A stretch of DNA of 64,000 bases, taken from positions 9,488,001 through 9,552,000 of the forward strand of contig NC_088323.1 in assembly GCF_910592395.1 (NCBI RefSeq), given 5' to 3'. The stretch comes from Lineus longissimus. Lineage: Eukaryota > Nemertea > Pilidiophora > Heteronemertea > Lineidae. Below the pieces are notes generated by a model, which was not told the DNA's origin, did no database searches, and saw nothing but the letters and a program-made list of their open reading frames with translations. Positions 9,982-19,719 of this stretch are shown here, piece after piece; the first letter of the stretch is position 1; each line of letters opens with the position of its first letter. Made by a program: the position numbers and the translations under genes.

Positions 9982-11540
9982 CCTGGTCCATGGTGCAGGG
10001 TATTAGCAGGGAGATTAATGATTAGCCTATTCTATTTTAGTTCTATTCGAGAAACACTGACCGGAGTGATAAGGCAAATTCTGCAGGGTGGCCTACCGGA
10101 ACATGCAGTCAGGGTATCAATAAACAGTTATGCCAGGATGGACAAAATATGTACAGTGGCCAGCGCTTGCTCTTTGATTTATTCTTTATTGATTGATGTT
10201 GTCAGTTTGAATTGCGTTCTGCATCTTTCCATGCGCCTGGCTTTGGTCCGACAGTGGCATTGGGTACGGGAGTGGGTAGGTGATATGCCTAATATGTGAG
10301 GCCCTTATTTGGAACAGGACCTGCTGTCACTGGTCTCAATGCATTGTGCAAAATAGCGTACTCCAATCAATCTATTGGGGGTTGCATGTAGATAGCAGCA
10401 ATAAGTCCCTAAATGCAGTTCATTTCGTGTTTAACCTTTAATAAAACTTCGGTGACGTTAGAAATTTAATGTAGTTCAATCATCGTGCCCATTTAACTAA
10501 TGTATATTACATTTCAACTTTGCCCGCTCCATGGGTATATGCTAGTCATGAAAATGCTAGGACTTTTATTCTTATACCCGAATTATATCATTTAATCATA
10601 AATCTATCCGATTTAGAAACAATGTTAACCGTTTATGTACCAACAATGATACATTTGAGGTTTCATACTAGTTTATCTAGAATTATATCGAAATAATATT
10701 AACATTTTCAAAGTTACTGGTGTCTCTGGTTAAAGCCACACCATTGACTAGATAGTAGCATTTCTCATGGTACATTGCATTACCATTAAGTGGTGCCAGC
10801 TATAGTTGGGGTTGATACATGACCAATAACTGAAACAGATTTTAATGGCGCACGACAAGACCGTCAGTCAATTCAGAGTGTCACAAGATGTTGTCTGACA
10901 CAAGGTGTAATGTACAACAGAGGTGATGAATAGAACTTTGTGTTTTTACACCAGTTTTAAATCAGTCTGATTTGTGACTTTATTGTTTAAATTGTTGGTA
11001 AGTGTTTAAATCGAACATCACTTAATGGGTTCAATAAATATAGCTTGATACCAGCAAAATCTCGTCGTCAACCTAGATTGGAATAATATTGAGAGCTTTA
11101 TTACTTATAAAGACCATGGACCTGCGAAAAAAATGTTCTCATACATAAAAAAACATGCAGTTTTAAATTTTTGCCAGGGGCTACAAAGACCCCAAGGCCA
11201 CGGGGTATTTGTAGCCCCTGACCACGAGTCTTGTATTGTCTCTCAGAGGTTTGCTTTAAATTAAGTGCCCTAAATTGCAGGCTGTAAAATTGGAACAGGC
11301 ACCACTACACGATGCTGGCCAGTTATGCCTGGAAATATCTTGCGTAACCAAAGTTATAGGTGAAAAAGGGGTTACATTTACCCCATTTTACCTTACCTTT
11401 CTTTATAAATTCGGGCCGGTATGTTTGTCTTGCTGCAAATCATAATTTAATCACGCACCGAGCATTTTTTTCTGCTTTTCTTAAAACGTTTATAAATGTG
11501 GTTTTGATACAGTAGAATTATCGTTCTAGTGATTGGGATG
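9982..11540. other. Intergenic, nothing coding recognised
   Basis: AT-rich sequence. The only structure I see is the inverted word pair at 11174-11220 (aggggctacaaagacccc, then ggggtatttgtagcccct). Confidence 0.5.
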
Positions 11541-11945
11541 ATGAAGAAGATGATGATAATGATGACCAGCTGCTGTTAACACGCCAGGTTTGCAGCCCGA
11601 CGCCTCGTTTGCAGTTCGTGTACACGCAGGCGTACGTACCACAACTCGTAAACTGGTTTTAATCATCGCGAATTACAAGCTGGGTGCGCATAAGGATCAA
11701 TAAGGTACACCCAGGTTAGTCCTTGGTAAAGTTAAGATGAAGAAGATGATGATAATGATGACCAGCTGCTGTTAACAAGCCAGGTTGGCAGACTGACGTC
11801 TCGTTTGCAGTTCGTGTACAGCTACACCCAGGCATACGTACCACAACTCGTACACTGGTTTTAATCGTCGAGAATTACAAGCTGGGTGCGCATAAGGATC
11901 AATGAGGTACACCCAGGTTAGACCTGGGTAAAGTTAAGGTGCACC
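11541..11945. repeat. Tandem duplication, two copies of about 197 bp
   Basis: The stretch beginning atgaagaagatgatgataat at 11541 is repeated from 11738 with few changes (period 197) and ends with gggtaaagttaaggtgcacc. Both copies share ccagctgctgttaac and ggtacacccaggttag. No coding frame is kept between them. Confidence 0.88.
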
Positions 11946-11979
11946 CAGAAATAATAAGAAGAATAGACAGCTACATGTA

Positions 11980-12310
11980 AATGAAGATGACACCAGTAAA
12001 TATGTTTTTTTTTTTACTATATCGTACATTTAAGAACATTAAGAAACAATCACATGCAAATATTTCACTGAAGAAAATCATTAGAGAAACTTCTTACCTT
12101 TCTCAAGGAAAACAGTACAAAATCGTCAGAGAACTTTCGATATCGAATTTCGTAAATTCGCAGTGGAATTTTAAGAGGTGCTATGTAAGTTTTTCATGTA
12201 TGATTCAAAAGGTTATTCACGTTATATAGAATCTATGTGTATATTAGATACGGTGAAAATCTATAGAATTTGTTCATATAGGATCTTATAGTACCCTACA
12301 CTAATTCTAT
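11980..12310 (+). promoter_or_regulatory. Conserved 5' flank of gene copy 0
   Basis: This stretch is similar, in inverted orientation, to about 61440-61720, the 5' flank of gene copy 4 (shared words around gtttttcatgtatgattcaaaa and the ttctcaaggaaaac zone). Because the homology extends well upstream of the exon in two oppositely oriented copies, it is the best candidate region for promoter and 5' untranslated sequence. I see no clear TATA box, so the role is inferred from conservation only. Confidence 0.4.
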
Positions 12311-12311
12311 A

Positions 12312-12455
12312 GAGGTTCTTCACGTGACGTCACGACGTGACGTTTTGACAGCCACCTGCCAATGCATTTCCTTTACGTCGTGACCACGTATGACGGCCAA
12401 TATGGCAGTGCAAAACAATTGGCAACGTCATCACGTGACGTCAGTGACGAACCTC
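12312..12455. mobile_element. Small fold-back MITE rich in TGACGT and CACGTG sites
   Basis: About 144 bp with inverted ends gaggttcttcacgtgacgtc and the near complement gtgacgtcagtgacgaacctc, flanked by TA on both sides. It contains several tgacgt and cacgtg words, which are recognition cores for bZIP and bHLH factors. The matching flank of copy 4 lacks it. It lies about 180 bp upstream of the copy 0 start codon. Confidence 0.6.
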
Positions 12456-12635
12456 TACTCCGGTATACATTCTAAATAGGCTAGCCATTAGGCCATTTTT
12501 TAAAAGATTTTGTCTGAGGTGTTTGCGATAACACCACCAATATCTCGGGAAAGCAGGTCGTCCAATCAAGAATAATATTGGCCGAGTTCGTAGACCGTGG
12601 AAATGCGATTCATGGCCAGATAGAGATTATTGCAC

Positions 12636-12932
12636 ATGATGACCAACATGGACATATCTTCAGCAAGTTTAGTGTTTTCCTCATTTCATTTCATGACAAT
12701 GCGCATTGACGGAACCCATAATTTAAATTCTGCAATCTTACGAGTTCAGTCCATTCTTCGATGTGGCGTAGCATGCACGAATATTCAGAGGTGCGTTGCC
12801 TTTTCCACCACCTACCTGAACGGCCATGTTGGCCATGATCAAACGAGAACCTGTCATCTTCACAGGAATGATGCTACTAATGGCTGGAATTGCAAATACG
12901 GTAAAAAGGGGCATTGGATTTGGAAAAAACAG
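12636..12932 (+). CDS. Array gene copy 0, exon 1: PAN/apple-like domain
   Basis: Encodes about 99 residues. The frame has ATG at 12636, 12639 and 12648 and an in-frame TAG at 12621; the ATG at 12648 (before GAC) is the one shared by copies 0, 1, 2 and 4. The body fits a PAN/apple module: a beta-strand-rich start, SILRCGVAC (two Cys), QRCVAFSTTY, TCHLH, and an extra Cys in GWNC. PAN modules bind proteins or sugars and are usually secreted; the N-terminus here (SASLVFSSFHFMTM) is only weakly signal-like. The exon ends TGG AAA AAA CAG followed by gtaatc, a phase-0 donor. Confidence 0.68.
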
Positions 12933-14573
12933 GTAATCGATATTTCAGTTTCATATCCGCAACCTATTCTGCAATAAATACATAATGTGCTGTTGTTGCA
13001 GGCACAACCGGTTAGACGCCGGTACGGTGGTACTCGCCGTCGTCTATCAGGCTTTGTTCCCTTCTCTGTGCTGTTGCCTGACTGACTAGCTCTACTGCCC
13101 GGTTAGATATCGGAATTTCGTTAGTCCTAGACTGATTGCCTACCAGGGAAAATGAGGCTAGTCTCCCAAAAATAGTTTAGTTAGTATTGTTGGTATGCTA
13201 GGTTTAAATACAGCTAGTATGAATGATTCGTGTTATGGAGCGATCTTCATCATCCGTGCATCGCGCCAATAATTGTTAGAATTTTTTTCGGCGATCGTGT
13301 GACCTGTATGACTCATGCTTTCGGCCGATGCGATGCCTTAATCATGGCATTCGAATTTATAATACTATCAAGAGTACTTTTCGAGGAAAGTTCTCGACTA
13401 GGCGATTGATCGCGTGCACGTAGTTTGAAACTCGCACGATACCGTGAAATCGATTAGGAAAAATAGACATTGTAACTTGATGCCGCTGTTAAAATAGAAA
13501 CCAATGTCTCGTTCGAATGCAAGGCGTACTCAACTGAGGAAGAAAGTGCCTACGCTTAAAACGTTAAGGGTGAATTACAGTCATCTGATGATAACTTCGA
13601 TTCAACTGAACTGGTCAATATTTCACAGTGATAAATAACGTGTACATGCACAACACTACTTTGAATTCATTTCGGCGTATAGTATTATGTCGTATGCCAA
13701 GTCGTGGACTGAAATTAGGACAACCACTCCGTTGAAGCCATCTTAGGAACTATTTCAAGTTGTAATTAAAATCATTAGTGCAAAAAGCAGTTGGAGATAG
13801 GACTATGAAGGCGTTCTTTGTTTATTAACTGAATATGTCACCAATTAATCTCGAAGATGAAGTCGGGGTGAGAGTCAGAACTGGCCATGGCGCTCCGATC
13901 AAACAGGGAACAAGCTATACGGAAACAGCCTAAAAACAATATGAGAATATCGATATCCTAATAGTAACGCTCTAATACTTGTGAAATATTTTGAAGTGCC
14001 ATTTTTTGAAACCTCGATGCGTACATTACTTATGACAATTTGCAAATCAAAAGAGAGCGGCAGCCTCTCAACTCCCAAATGTGATGTAATAACTTTTTTA
14101 ATTGAACATATTCATTCGCTTCTAGGACAACCCCCCCCCCCCCGTAAAATAACCTGCCGAAAAAATGCCCCCAGTGAAAAAGCCACCTTTCTGTGGAGCT
14201 GAACTCTTTCTTTGCAAAGGTGTTTTCTCCTCCTTTTGCACTCCGAAGACTCCCTCCCTCCAGCCAAGTCCTTTGCAAATCCATATTAGAGAAATTGTCT
14301 ATGCCTATGACTACAAGGGATCTTGACACATTGTATGATGGATTAGGTGTGACTCAAAGATTCCTTCAATCACTATTGTGGAGAAATTGATCTTTCACAC
14401 CACTGTGAAATGTATAATTCATTAAAGGGCGACGTCATGCAATTGCACGGGAGGGGGGTTCTAGGAGGGGGGGGGGGGGGGGGTGATTGTCCTGACAGCC
14501 ATTCATCATTTATAACCTCAACACTTCATTCAAAGATATATCTTTACTTTCAACCAAATCTCCGAACTAGCAG
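12933..14573 (+). other. Intron of array gene copy 0
   Basis: Begins gtaatcg and ends tttcaaccaaatctccgaactagcag. Both borders are phase 0. Much of it corresponds to the introns of copies 1-4, although there is no hAT-type MITE here. A C-run near 14132 and a G-run near 14470 lie in it. No further exon is seen. Confidence 0.55.
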
Positions 14574-15680
14574 TTGGGCAACTATCGGTCGTATCGTGAT
14601 GTAAGGATCTACGGCCAATTCCCACCGTGGGCGGCATCGGTCTTTTACCACACGAAGTTAAGGGTAATTGTCACGGTGGCTCTTTTTCATTACACCTTGA
14701 GCCCTCATCGTAATGTCTACGTCTTCAGCCAAAATAGTATAAGCGGAGATTTTAGAATTGTATCTAATTTTCATTTTAACGAGCTCACCTACATTGCTGG
14801 CGAATTTGGCAATGATGCAATAGGTGTTAGCACTCGTCGTGGACGGAAGTCTGCCTTTGAAAAATTTCGAGCATTTCAATTCGATTTGAATGGAAAAGGT
14901 AATTTCCGAGAGTTGATTCTACCGTATGATGAACTTAAGAAAAGTCTCGGTCCAGAAAACTCGACGTTCGAATATTTCAAAATGGTTTCATGCGGTGAAA
15001 ATGTTTTCTTAGAGATGACCTTTCGATGCAAATTTAAGAAGCACAAGAACAGGGAAAAAATCCTATCTATATCTTGGTTAGATTGGTATAAAATAGTAAA
15101 CGAAGGGTTCGTTCTTAAACTTCAGTATGTTAAAAGCCTAAAAGGGCTGCGCTACTCTCTTATGTCTGAAGCTGACAGAGTTAAATCATCTAATATCGAT
15201 AACATCATTTTGGAGGATATCCAATGTGATTTAAAAGGCTATCTCTATATATCAACAGCCACTAGAACACACTCCATCACCATCTTAGAAAAACCGTACG
15301 AGTATAATAAATCCACTTCGATTATCTTTGGTGGTGATTTGTTCAGAAAAGTAGGAGACTCCGCAATTGTGTCTTTGCTCGGATATTATAACGTCGCCGT
15401 CGAAGTTCATCGATCGAAGTTTGGCACAATCCATATAATGCAGGCTCCTAAGGATGGCTACAAGTTGAATTCTAAGAATCATGCTCTATTTCTGTTTAGG
15501 CTAGATTTTGGGGGATGCCTGGATGAAACAGAGGTGGAAGCTAAGAATACGTTATTGATGACCTTAGGTAACCCTTTTGTCTCAAATTATTGGTTAATTG
15601 TTGGTGCGAATGACATATTATTTGCCTGGCCCAAATTTGATACTGGTAAGCAATTGACCGCAAAGGTATTTACACTGTAA
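14574..15680 (+). CDS. Array gene copy 0, exon 2: large unassigned domain
   Basis: 368 codons open to TAA. The exon follows a clear acceptor (ctagcag at 14573) and starts LGNYRSYRDVRIYGQFPPW. Motifs kept in all copies are YRSYRD, SPHRNVYVFSQ, FHFNELTYIAGE, LNGKGN, ELILPYDEL, FEYFKMVSCG, SISWLDWYKIVN and VGAN-I-AWPKF near the C-terminus. The repeated strand-like segments would fit a beta-rich, perhaps propeller-like fold, but I do not recognise the family. There is no membrane segment. This is the most diverged intact copy and the only one on +. The I-like LINE lies 157 bp downstream. Confidence 0.75.
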   Translation: MGNYRSYRDVRIYGQFPPWAASVFYHTKLRVIVTVALFHYTLSPHRNVYVFSQNSISGDFRIVSNFHFNELTYIAGEFGNDAIGVSTRRGRKSAFEKFRAFQFDLNGKGNFRELILPYDELKKSLGPENSTFEYFKMVSCGENVFLEMTFRCKFKKHKNREKILSISWLDWYKIVNEGFVLKLQYVKSLKGLRYSLMSEADRVKSSNIDNIILEDIQCDLKGYLYISTATRTHSITILEKPYEYNKSTSIIFGGDLFRKVGDSAIVSLLGYYNVAVEVHRSKFGTIHIMQAPKDGYKLNSKNHALFLFRLDFGGCLDETEVEAKNTLLMTLGNPFVSNYWLIVGANDILFAWPKFDTGKQLTAKVFTL

Positions 15681-15837
15681 AAAATACTCGGATGGGCTTA
15701 TAATTGTTTTTACAGCTGAACTGCACGACCAGATCTCACAGTAACTGAAAAAGAAACTAAGATGATAAGACTGATACGGATAAGGTACAACTGCGGATGC
15801 TATATTTCAGATTGTAACGAGGTGTTTTAATTCATTA

Positions 15838-17707
15838 AGAACAGCAAGAGTCAAACTAGACGACATCCTAAGCCACAGGATTAAACTCATAGAAGGTGTA
15901 CCACAGGGAAGCGTGATATCACCCACCCTCTTCCTTTTCTACAAAGACGATCTCACTGAATGCGTACCCCCAAGCGTCTCCAACACCTTACATGCGGATG
16001 ACTTCTCTGTCTGGAGTACAACTCTGTACACAATCACTGCCACAAAACGCATTCAAGAAACTGTGAATAACGTCGACACCTGGGCAGATGATTGGAGACA
16101 AGAAACAAGCAAGACGAAAACCTGTGCCACCTTTTTCAGCCTATCTACAAAAAAGGAGAACATCACACTCAAGATAGGAGACCAGGTCATTCCCCAAGAA
16201 GACAACCCCACCTTCATTGGCATCAAACATGACTCCAGGATGACATGGAAGACACAAGTCGAGTCAGTCAGAGACAGAGCAATCAAACGATTAGCCCTGA
16301 TGAAGAAGCTTGTGGGAACCGGCTGGGGCGCTAACGCCAGGATACTCAAGTAGGTCTACACAAGATCTGTGAGACCAGTTATGGAGTATGCTTCTCAAAG
16401 CTGGGCAACAACCGCCAAAACAAACCAAGCAAAACTCGACAAAGTACAGAACTTCGGCCTGAGGATAATCCTAGGAGCTATGAAGTCGACCCCGATTGCT
16501 GACATGGAAAGGACGGCTGGCATCGAACCCCTGGAACACAGGAGGAACCAGAAAATCCTCATCCATGGGGAGAAAATCAGACGCCTTCCAAGTCACCCTC
16601 TTCATCCCAAGCTTGAGGAAACGCCCAAGAACCGTCTAAAACGCAAAAGTCAAAACCATCTGACTTAGAGTCTACAAGATTCGGCTTCTGAATTGCTTCA
16701 GCCAGGAAATCCAGTTGAAAACCTGCAGCCAACAGCGTGGTCCCAGCAAGAGCTCCGAGTGGAAATCCAGCCTTCAGTACCAGACCTGAGAAGCAAGGGG
16801 ATCCAACTACCGGATATCCAAAAAGCTCTCACCATGGAACATATTGACCGGCAATACCCACATGACAGATGGACACTAGCCTACACGGACGGATCAGCTG
16901 AAAGCGCAGTGAAAAACGGAGGAAGTGGAATCTACATAAGATACCCTTGTGGAGAAAGCTCAACCCTCTCCGTCCCTGGAGGAAAATACTGCAGCAACTT
17001 CAAAGCAGAGGTGCTAGCTCTTACAACTGCCGCGAAACATCTAGCACAGTCTCAAAGGACATCACCACTGATAGCCATTCTAACAGACTCACTGTCCACA
17101 CTCCAAGCCCTAACATCAGAAAACATCGAGTCAGACATCAAAGATCTGAAAGAACACCTCCAAGATCTCACCAGTAACCACCACGTGGTCTTGCAATGGA
17201 TTCCCGCCCACTGTGGAATACCTGGAAATGAAAGGGCTGACCAACTAGCAAAAGAAGGAAGCCTACAGATCCAGCCAAATGGGAAGCAGTCATACAGAGA
17301 AATAACAACACTCCTGAAGCAGAAATGCAGAAATGATTGGAAGAAAATCCAGGGAAACCACCACCCCCAATCAGATCAGCTGTGGCCACTTGACCGAAAA
17401 GACGCTACTACCATCTACCGTCTAAGAACAGGCCACTGTGGCCTACGTGGGCATCTTAAACGTATAGGAGTAAGAGACATAGTAGAATGCCAATGCCAGA
17501 CAGCAGTGCAAACACCAACGCACATCCTACAGGACTGTCCCCTGTACCAGGATTTACGAGATAGATTCTGGCCTAAAGACACGAAGGTCGAAGAAAAGCT
17601 GTGGGGAACACAGCCGGACCTTCGGGCAACAAGCCGCGTCATCTCCGCCACAGGACTGAGGTTATAGTTTTACTTAGGCAGGTTGAACGCTGAAGAAGAA
17701 GAAGAAG
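15838..17707 (+). mobile_element. 5'-truncated I-like LINE with 9-bp target duplication
   Basis: Non-LTR retrotransposon of about 1.87 kb. It is flanked by aattcatta at 15829-15837 and 17708-17716, a clean target-site duplication. It begins inside the reverse transcriptase domain (5' truncation) and ends with a (gaa)n tail at about 17692-17707. RNase H after the reverse transcriptase, then a Cys/His segment, points to the I or a related RNase H-bearing clade. Confidence 0.92.
15841..17667 (+). pseudogene. LINE reverse transcriptase C-part plus RNase H, two in-frame amber codons
   Basis: A single frame runs through the whole insert, broken only by TAG at 16351-16353 and 16666-16668. Reverse transcriptase part: LIEGVPQGSVISPTLF, then HADDFSVW in place of the usual F-YADD (His for Tyr), then thumb (GIKHDSRMTWK, RPVMEYASQSW). 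RNase H part from about 16860: LAYTDGSAES (Asp), NFKAEVLALTTA (Glu), ILTDSLSTLQAL (Asp), WIPAHCGIPGNERADQLAKE (Asp). The end has YRLRTGHCGLRGHL and CQCQTAVQTPTHILQDCPLY, a zinc-knuckle-like unit. Ends before the tail. Confidence 0.92.
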
Positions 17708-17716
17708 AATTCATTA

Positions 17717-18239
17717 CTAACGTTGATTTTTTCGGTACTTGCACACCGGAATCATTGTTTAGATATCTGTATCTGAGCTAGATAGAAATAGACGTCGTAG
17801 CATTCCATTACATCGTACTTTCAACTATAAGACCTAAGTGTGTTGCAAAAGCAAATTCATTTATGTTTTGGCAGATAAGATTGTCACACTTTGTTTTAGG
17901 TCTAGTGAGGAAAATTAAACCTGCAGTTAAGTGTTCTTAAGATAGGTCTGGCCAAATGTACTTGGCTGACGTGTTGTTACTAAACAGTAATAGTAAGATT
18001 ACGAACATGACAAATATAAGTAACGTTTACACAGCCCTTGCAGCCAGTGTCATAGTTTACCGGCTTTTATGATACACCATAAAATAGCATTCGTGAGACC
18101 AATCCCAAGAATAAGTCATCTAGCGTTTTTGCAACTCTACTATCGTTTGGTAAATGTGATGTGGTCACATTCCTGAGTTCAACTAAGGACCTTTGGCCAG
18201 AACGATATGAAAAATACCAAGAGCTAGTCGAGGCCGACT
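17717..18239. other. Downstream flank of copy 0, non-coding
   Basis: AT-rich sequence between the LINE and the inverted Y piece. No coding frame or transposon end recognised. Confidence 0.45.
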
Positions 18240-18700
18240 CTTATTTGAAAGACGGTCGCCGTATTGATTGATCATCTTTGAAATGAGAGTCTGTCCTCGA
18301 CATGGTTAATAAGAGAGGATTGATGGAAAGAAACGGTTCGACCACGAAACTTTCATTGCAAACAACGCTATAGTTGGATACTGAAATTGAAAGAATGCGT
18401 TATTCGGAGGTTTCAGCTTGCAACTTCTTCCTTGTCAAAATCGATTCTGAACCAGAATATGAATCTAAATGAACACTGTATCGCTTATTAATACTTTCGG
18501 TTTCTGATTTTATCGAAAAGCCGAAACTTTTATTGCGAACAACGCTATAATTAGATACTGAAATTGAAAGAATGCGTTATTCGGAGGTTTCAGCTTGCAA
18601 CTTCTTTCTTGTCAAAATCGATTCTGAACCAGAACATGGATGAAAATAAATACTGTATCTCTTACTAATACTTTCGGTTTCAGATTTTATCATTTTAGAT
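18240..18700 (-). repeat. Inverted piece of the Y block, internally duplicated
   Basis: Complementary to the end of the Y block at about 22090-22270 (shared words gaatgcgttattcggaggtt and the ggtcgaccac/ctgtcctcga zone). Inside it a 177-bp unit is present twice in tandem (18346-18522 and 18523-18690). Its orientation matches that of copy 0, which is also inverted relative to copies 1-4. Confidence 0.75.
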
Positions 18701-18827
18701 AAATTGGTTATGAATGTGAAAATGGTAACACTAGGTGGTGGGAAATTAACTGTCCACTAAGAGTTGTAAAAGGATATAGATTTCAAAGTAATAGATTTTA
18801 TGTTTGTTGTCATTATGAAGTACATTA

Positions 18828-19070
18828 CTATTTAACAAAACAAAAGTCGAGCTTTTCCGAGCTTTGCTCTCTTGATTTTGTCATGCTCTTGTGACAAATC
18901 ATAATCAGACTAAACAAAATTAGGATCGGTACAAGTGTAATCAATGTATTTTTCATAATACATCCCGAATGGCATCGTGGAGATTTCATCTTCTTAGATA
19001 AATATCTTGTCATTAAAAGGACACAGGCTTTCCTTTTAACCTCCTCCAAATAGATCTGACACCTAAACAA
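18828..19070 (-). other. Open frame with one hydrophobic segment, possible exon
   Basis: 80 codons on -. It contains ITLVPILILFSLIMICH, which would make a single membrane span, followed by a charged tail (KSMTKSREQSSEKLDF) and a stop. The start is not an ATG; an internal ATG lies 4-6 residues before the hydrophobic segment. It could be the anchor exon of a small membrane protein or chance. No paralogue seen elsewhere in the window. Confidence 0.25.
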
Positions 19071-19719
19071 AAATAGAAGGGCATTTTGGGGGATTTAATG
19101 ATTAATCGCGCATGCTCCTACTAATGATGGTAAGATAACTATTTTCTTCAAATTATTTACCAGTATGGTTTGATTTGTATATCATATTTATCAAAACTTA
19201 TTCGGAGAGGGCCTACCTCCGTACAACTGACGAGCATGACGGGGTGTTTTTAATTGTTTTCACACCAATGCCTGGTCTCTAGAGTTACCATTTGTTTCCG
19301 AAAGGACCAGGGCAGCTATCCAATCATCTAGTTTTGGGAATCATTGCTGAAACTGATAAAACTACAGTAGTATGTTTTGGGGCACCCTGTATACACACGT
19401 CTGCCCAGTTTAATTATGAGCTCCACATGTGTCCCCACAAAACACACACCCTTTCTTGTGCATACTGGTAATCAAGAAGCAAAGACAACAATACGTGTTT
19501 TTTTTTCTGATAGAAAAGTTTATCTCTGCCAGAGGCAGTCAATTCATGTTTTACAATGAATGCGTGAATGTGGTAAACTGTATGCATGTCATGAGCAGGT
19601 CCCAGCTAAAGAGTTGGATCGAAGCGACGAAAAGGTGACTTAGACAACGTGAAAAGTCTTGAATATTCAAAACTTTTAAGCCAGCTTCGCATTTAAGGCT
19701 GCGGGTTTAAAGACAGTTC

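Noticed and set aside
12648-12690. Splice acceptor inside exon 1 (cttcag before caagttt)
   Set aside because: The AG is not kept in copy 1, while the ATG-GAC start and an upstream in-frame stop are kept in copies 0, 1, 2 and 4.
14574-14576. Reading the first codon of exon 2 as a translation start
   Set aside because: It is TTG (AGG in other copies) right after a splice acceptor; the homology is continuous from the exon border, so exon 2 is not an independent gene start.
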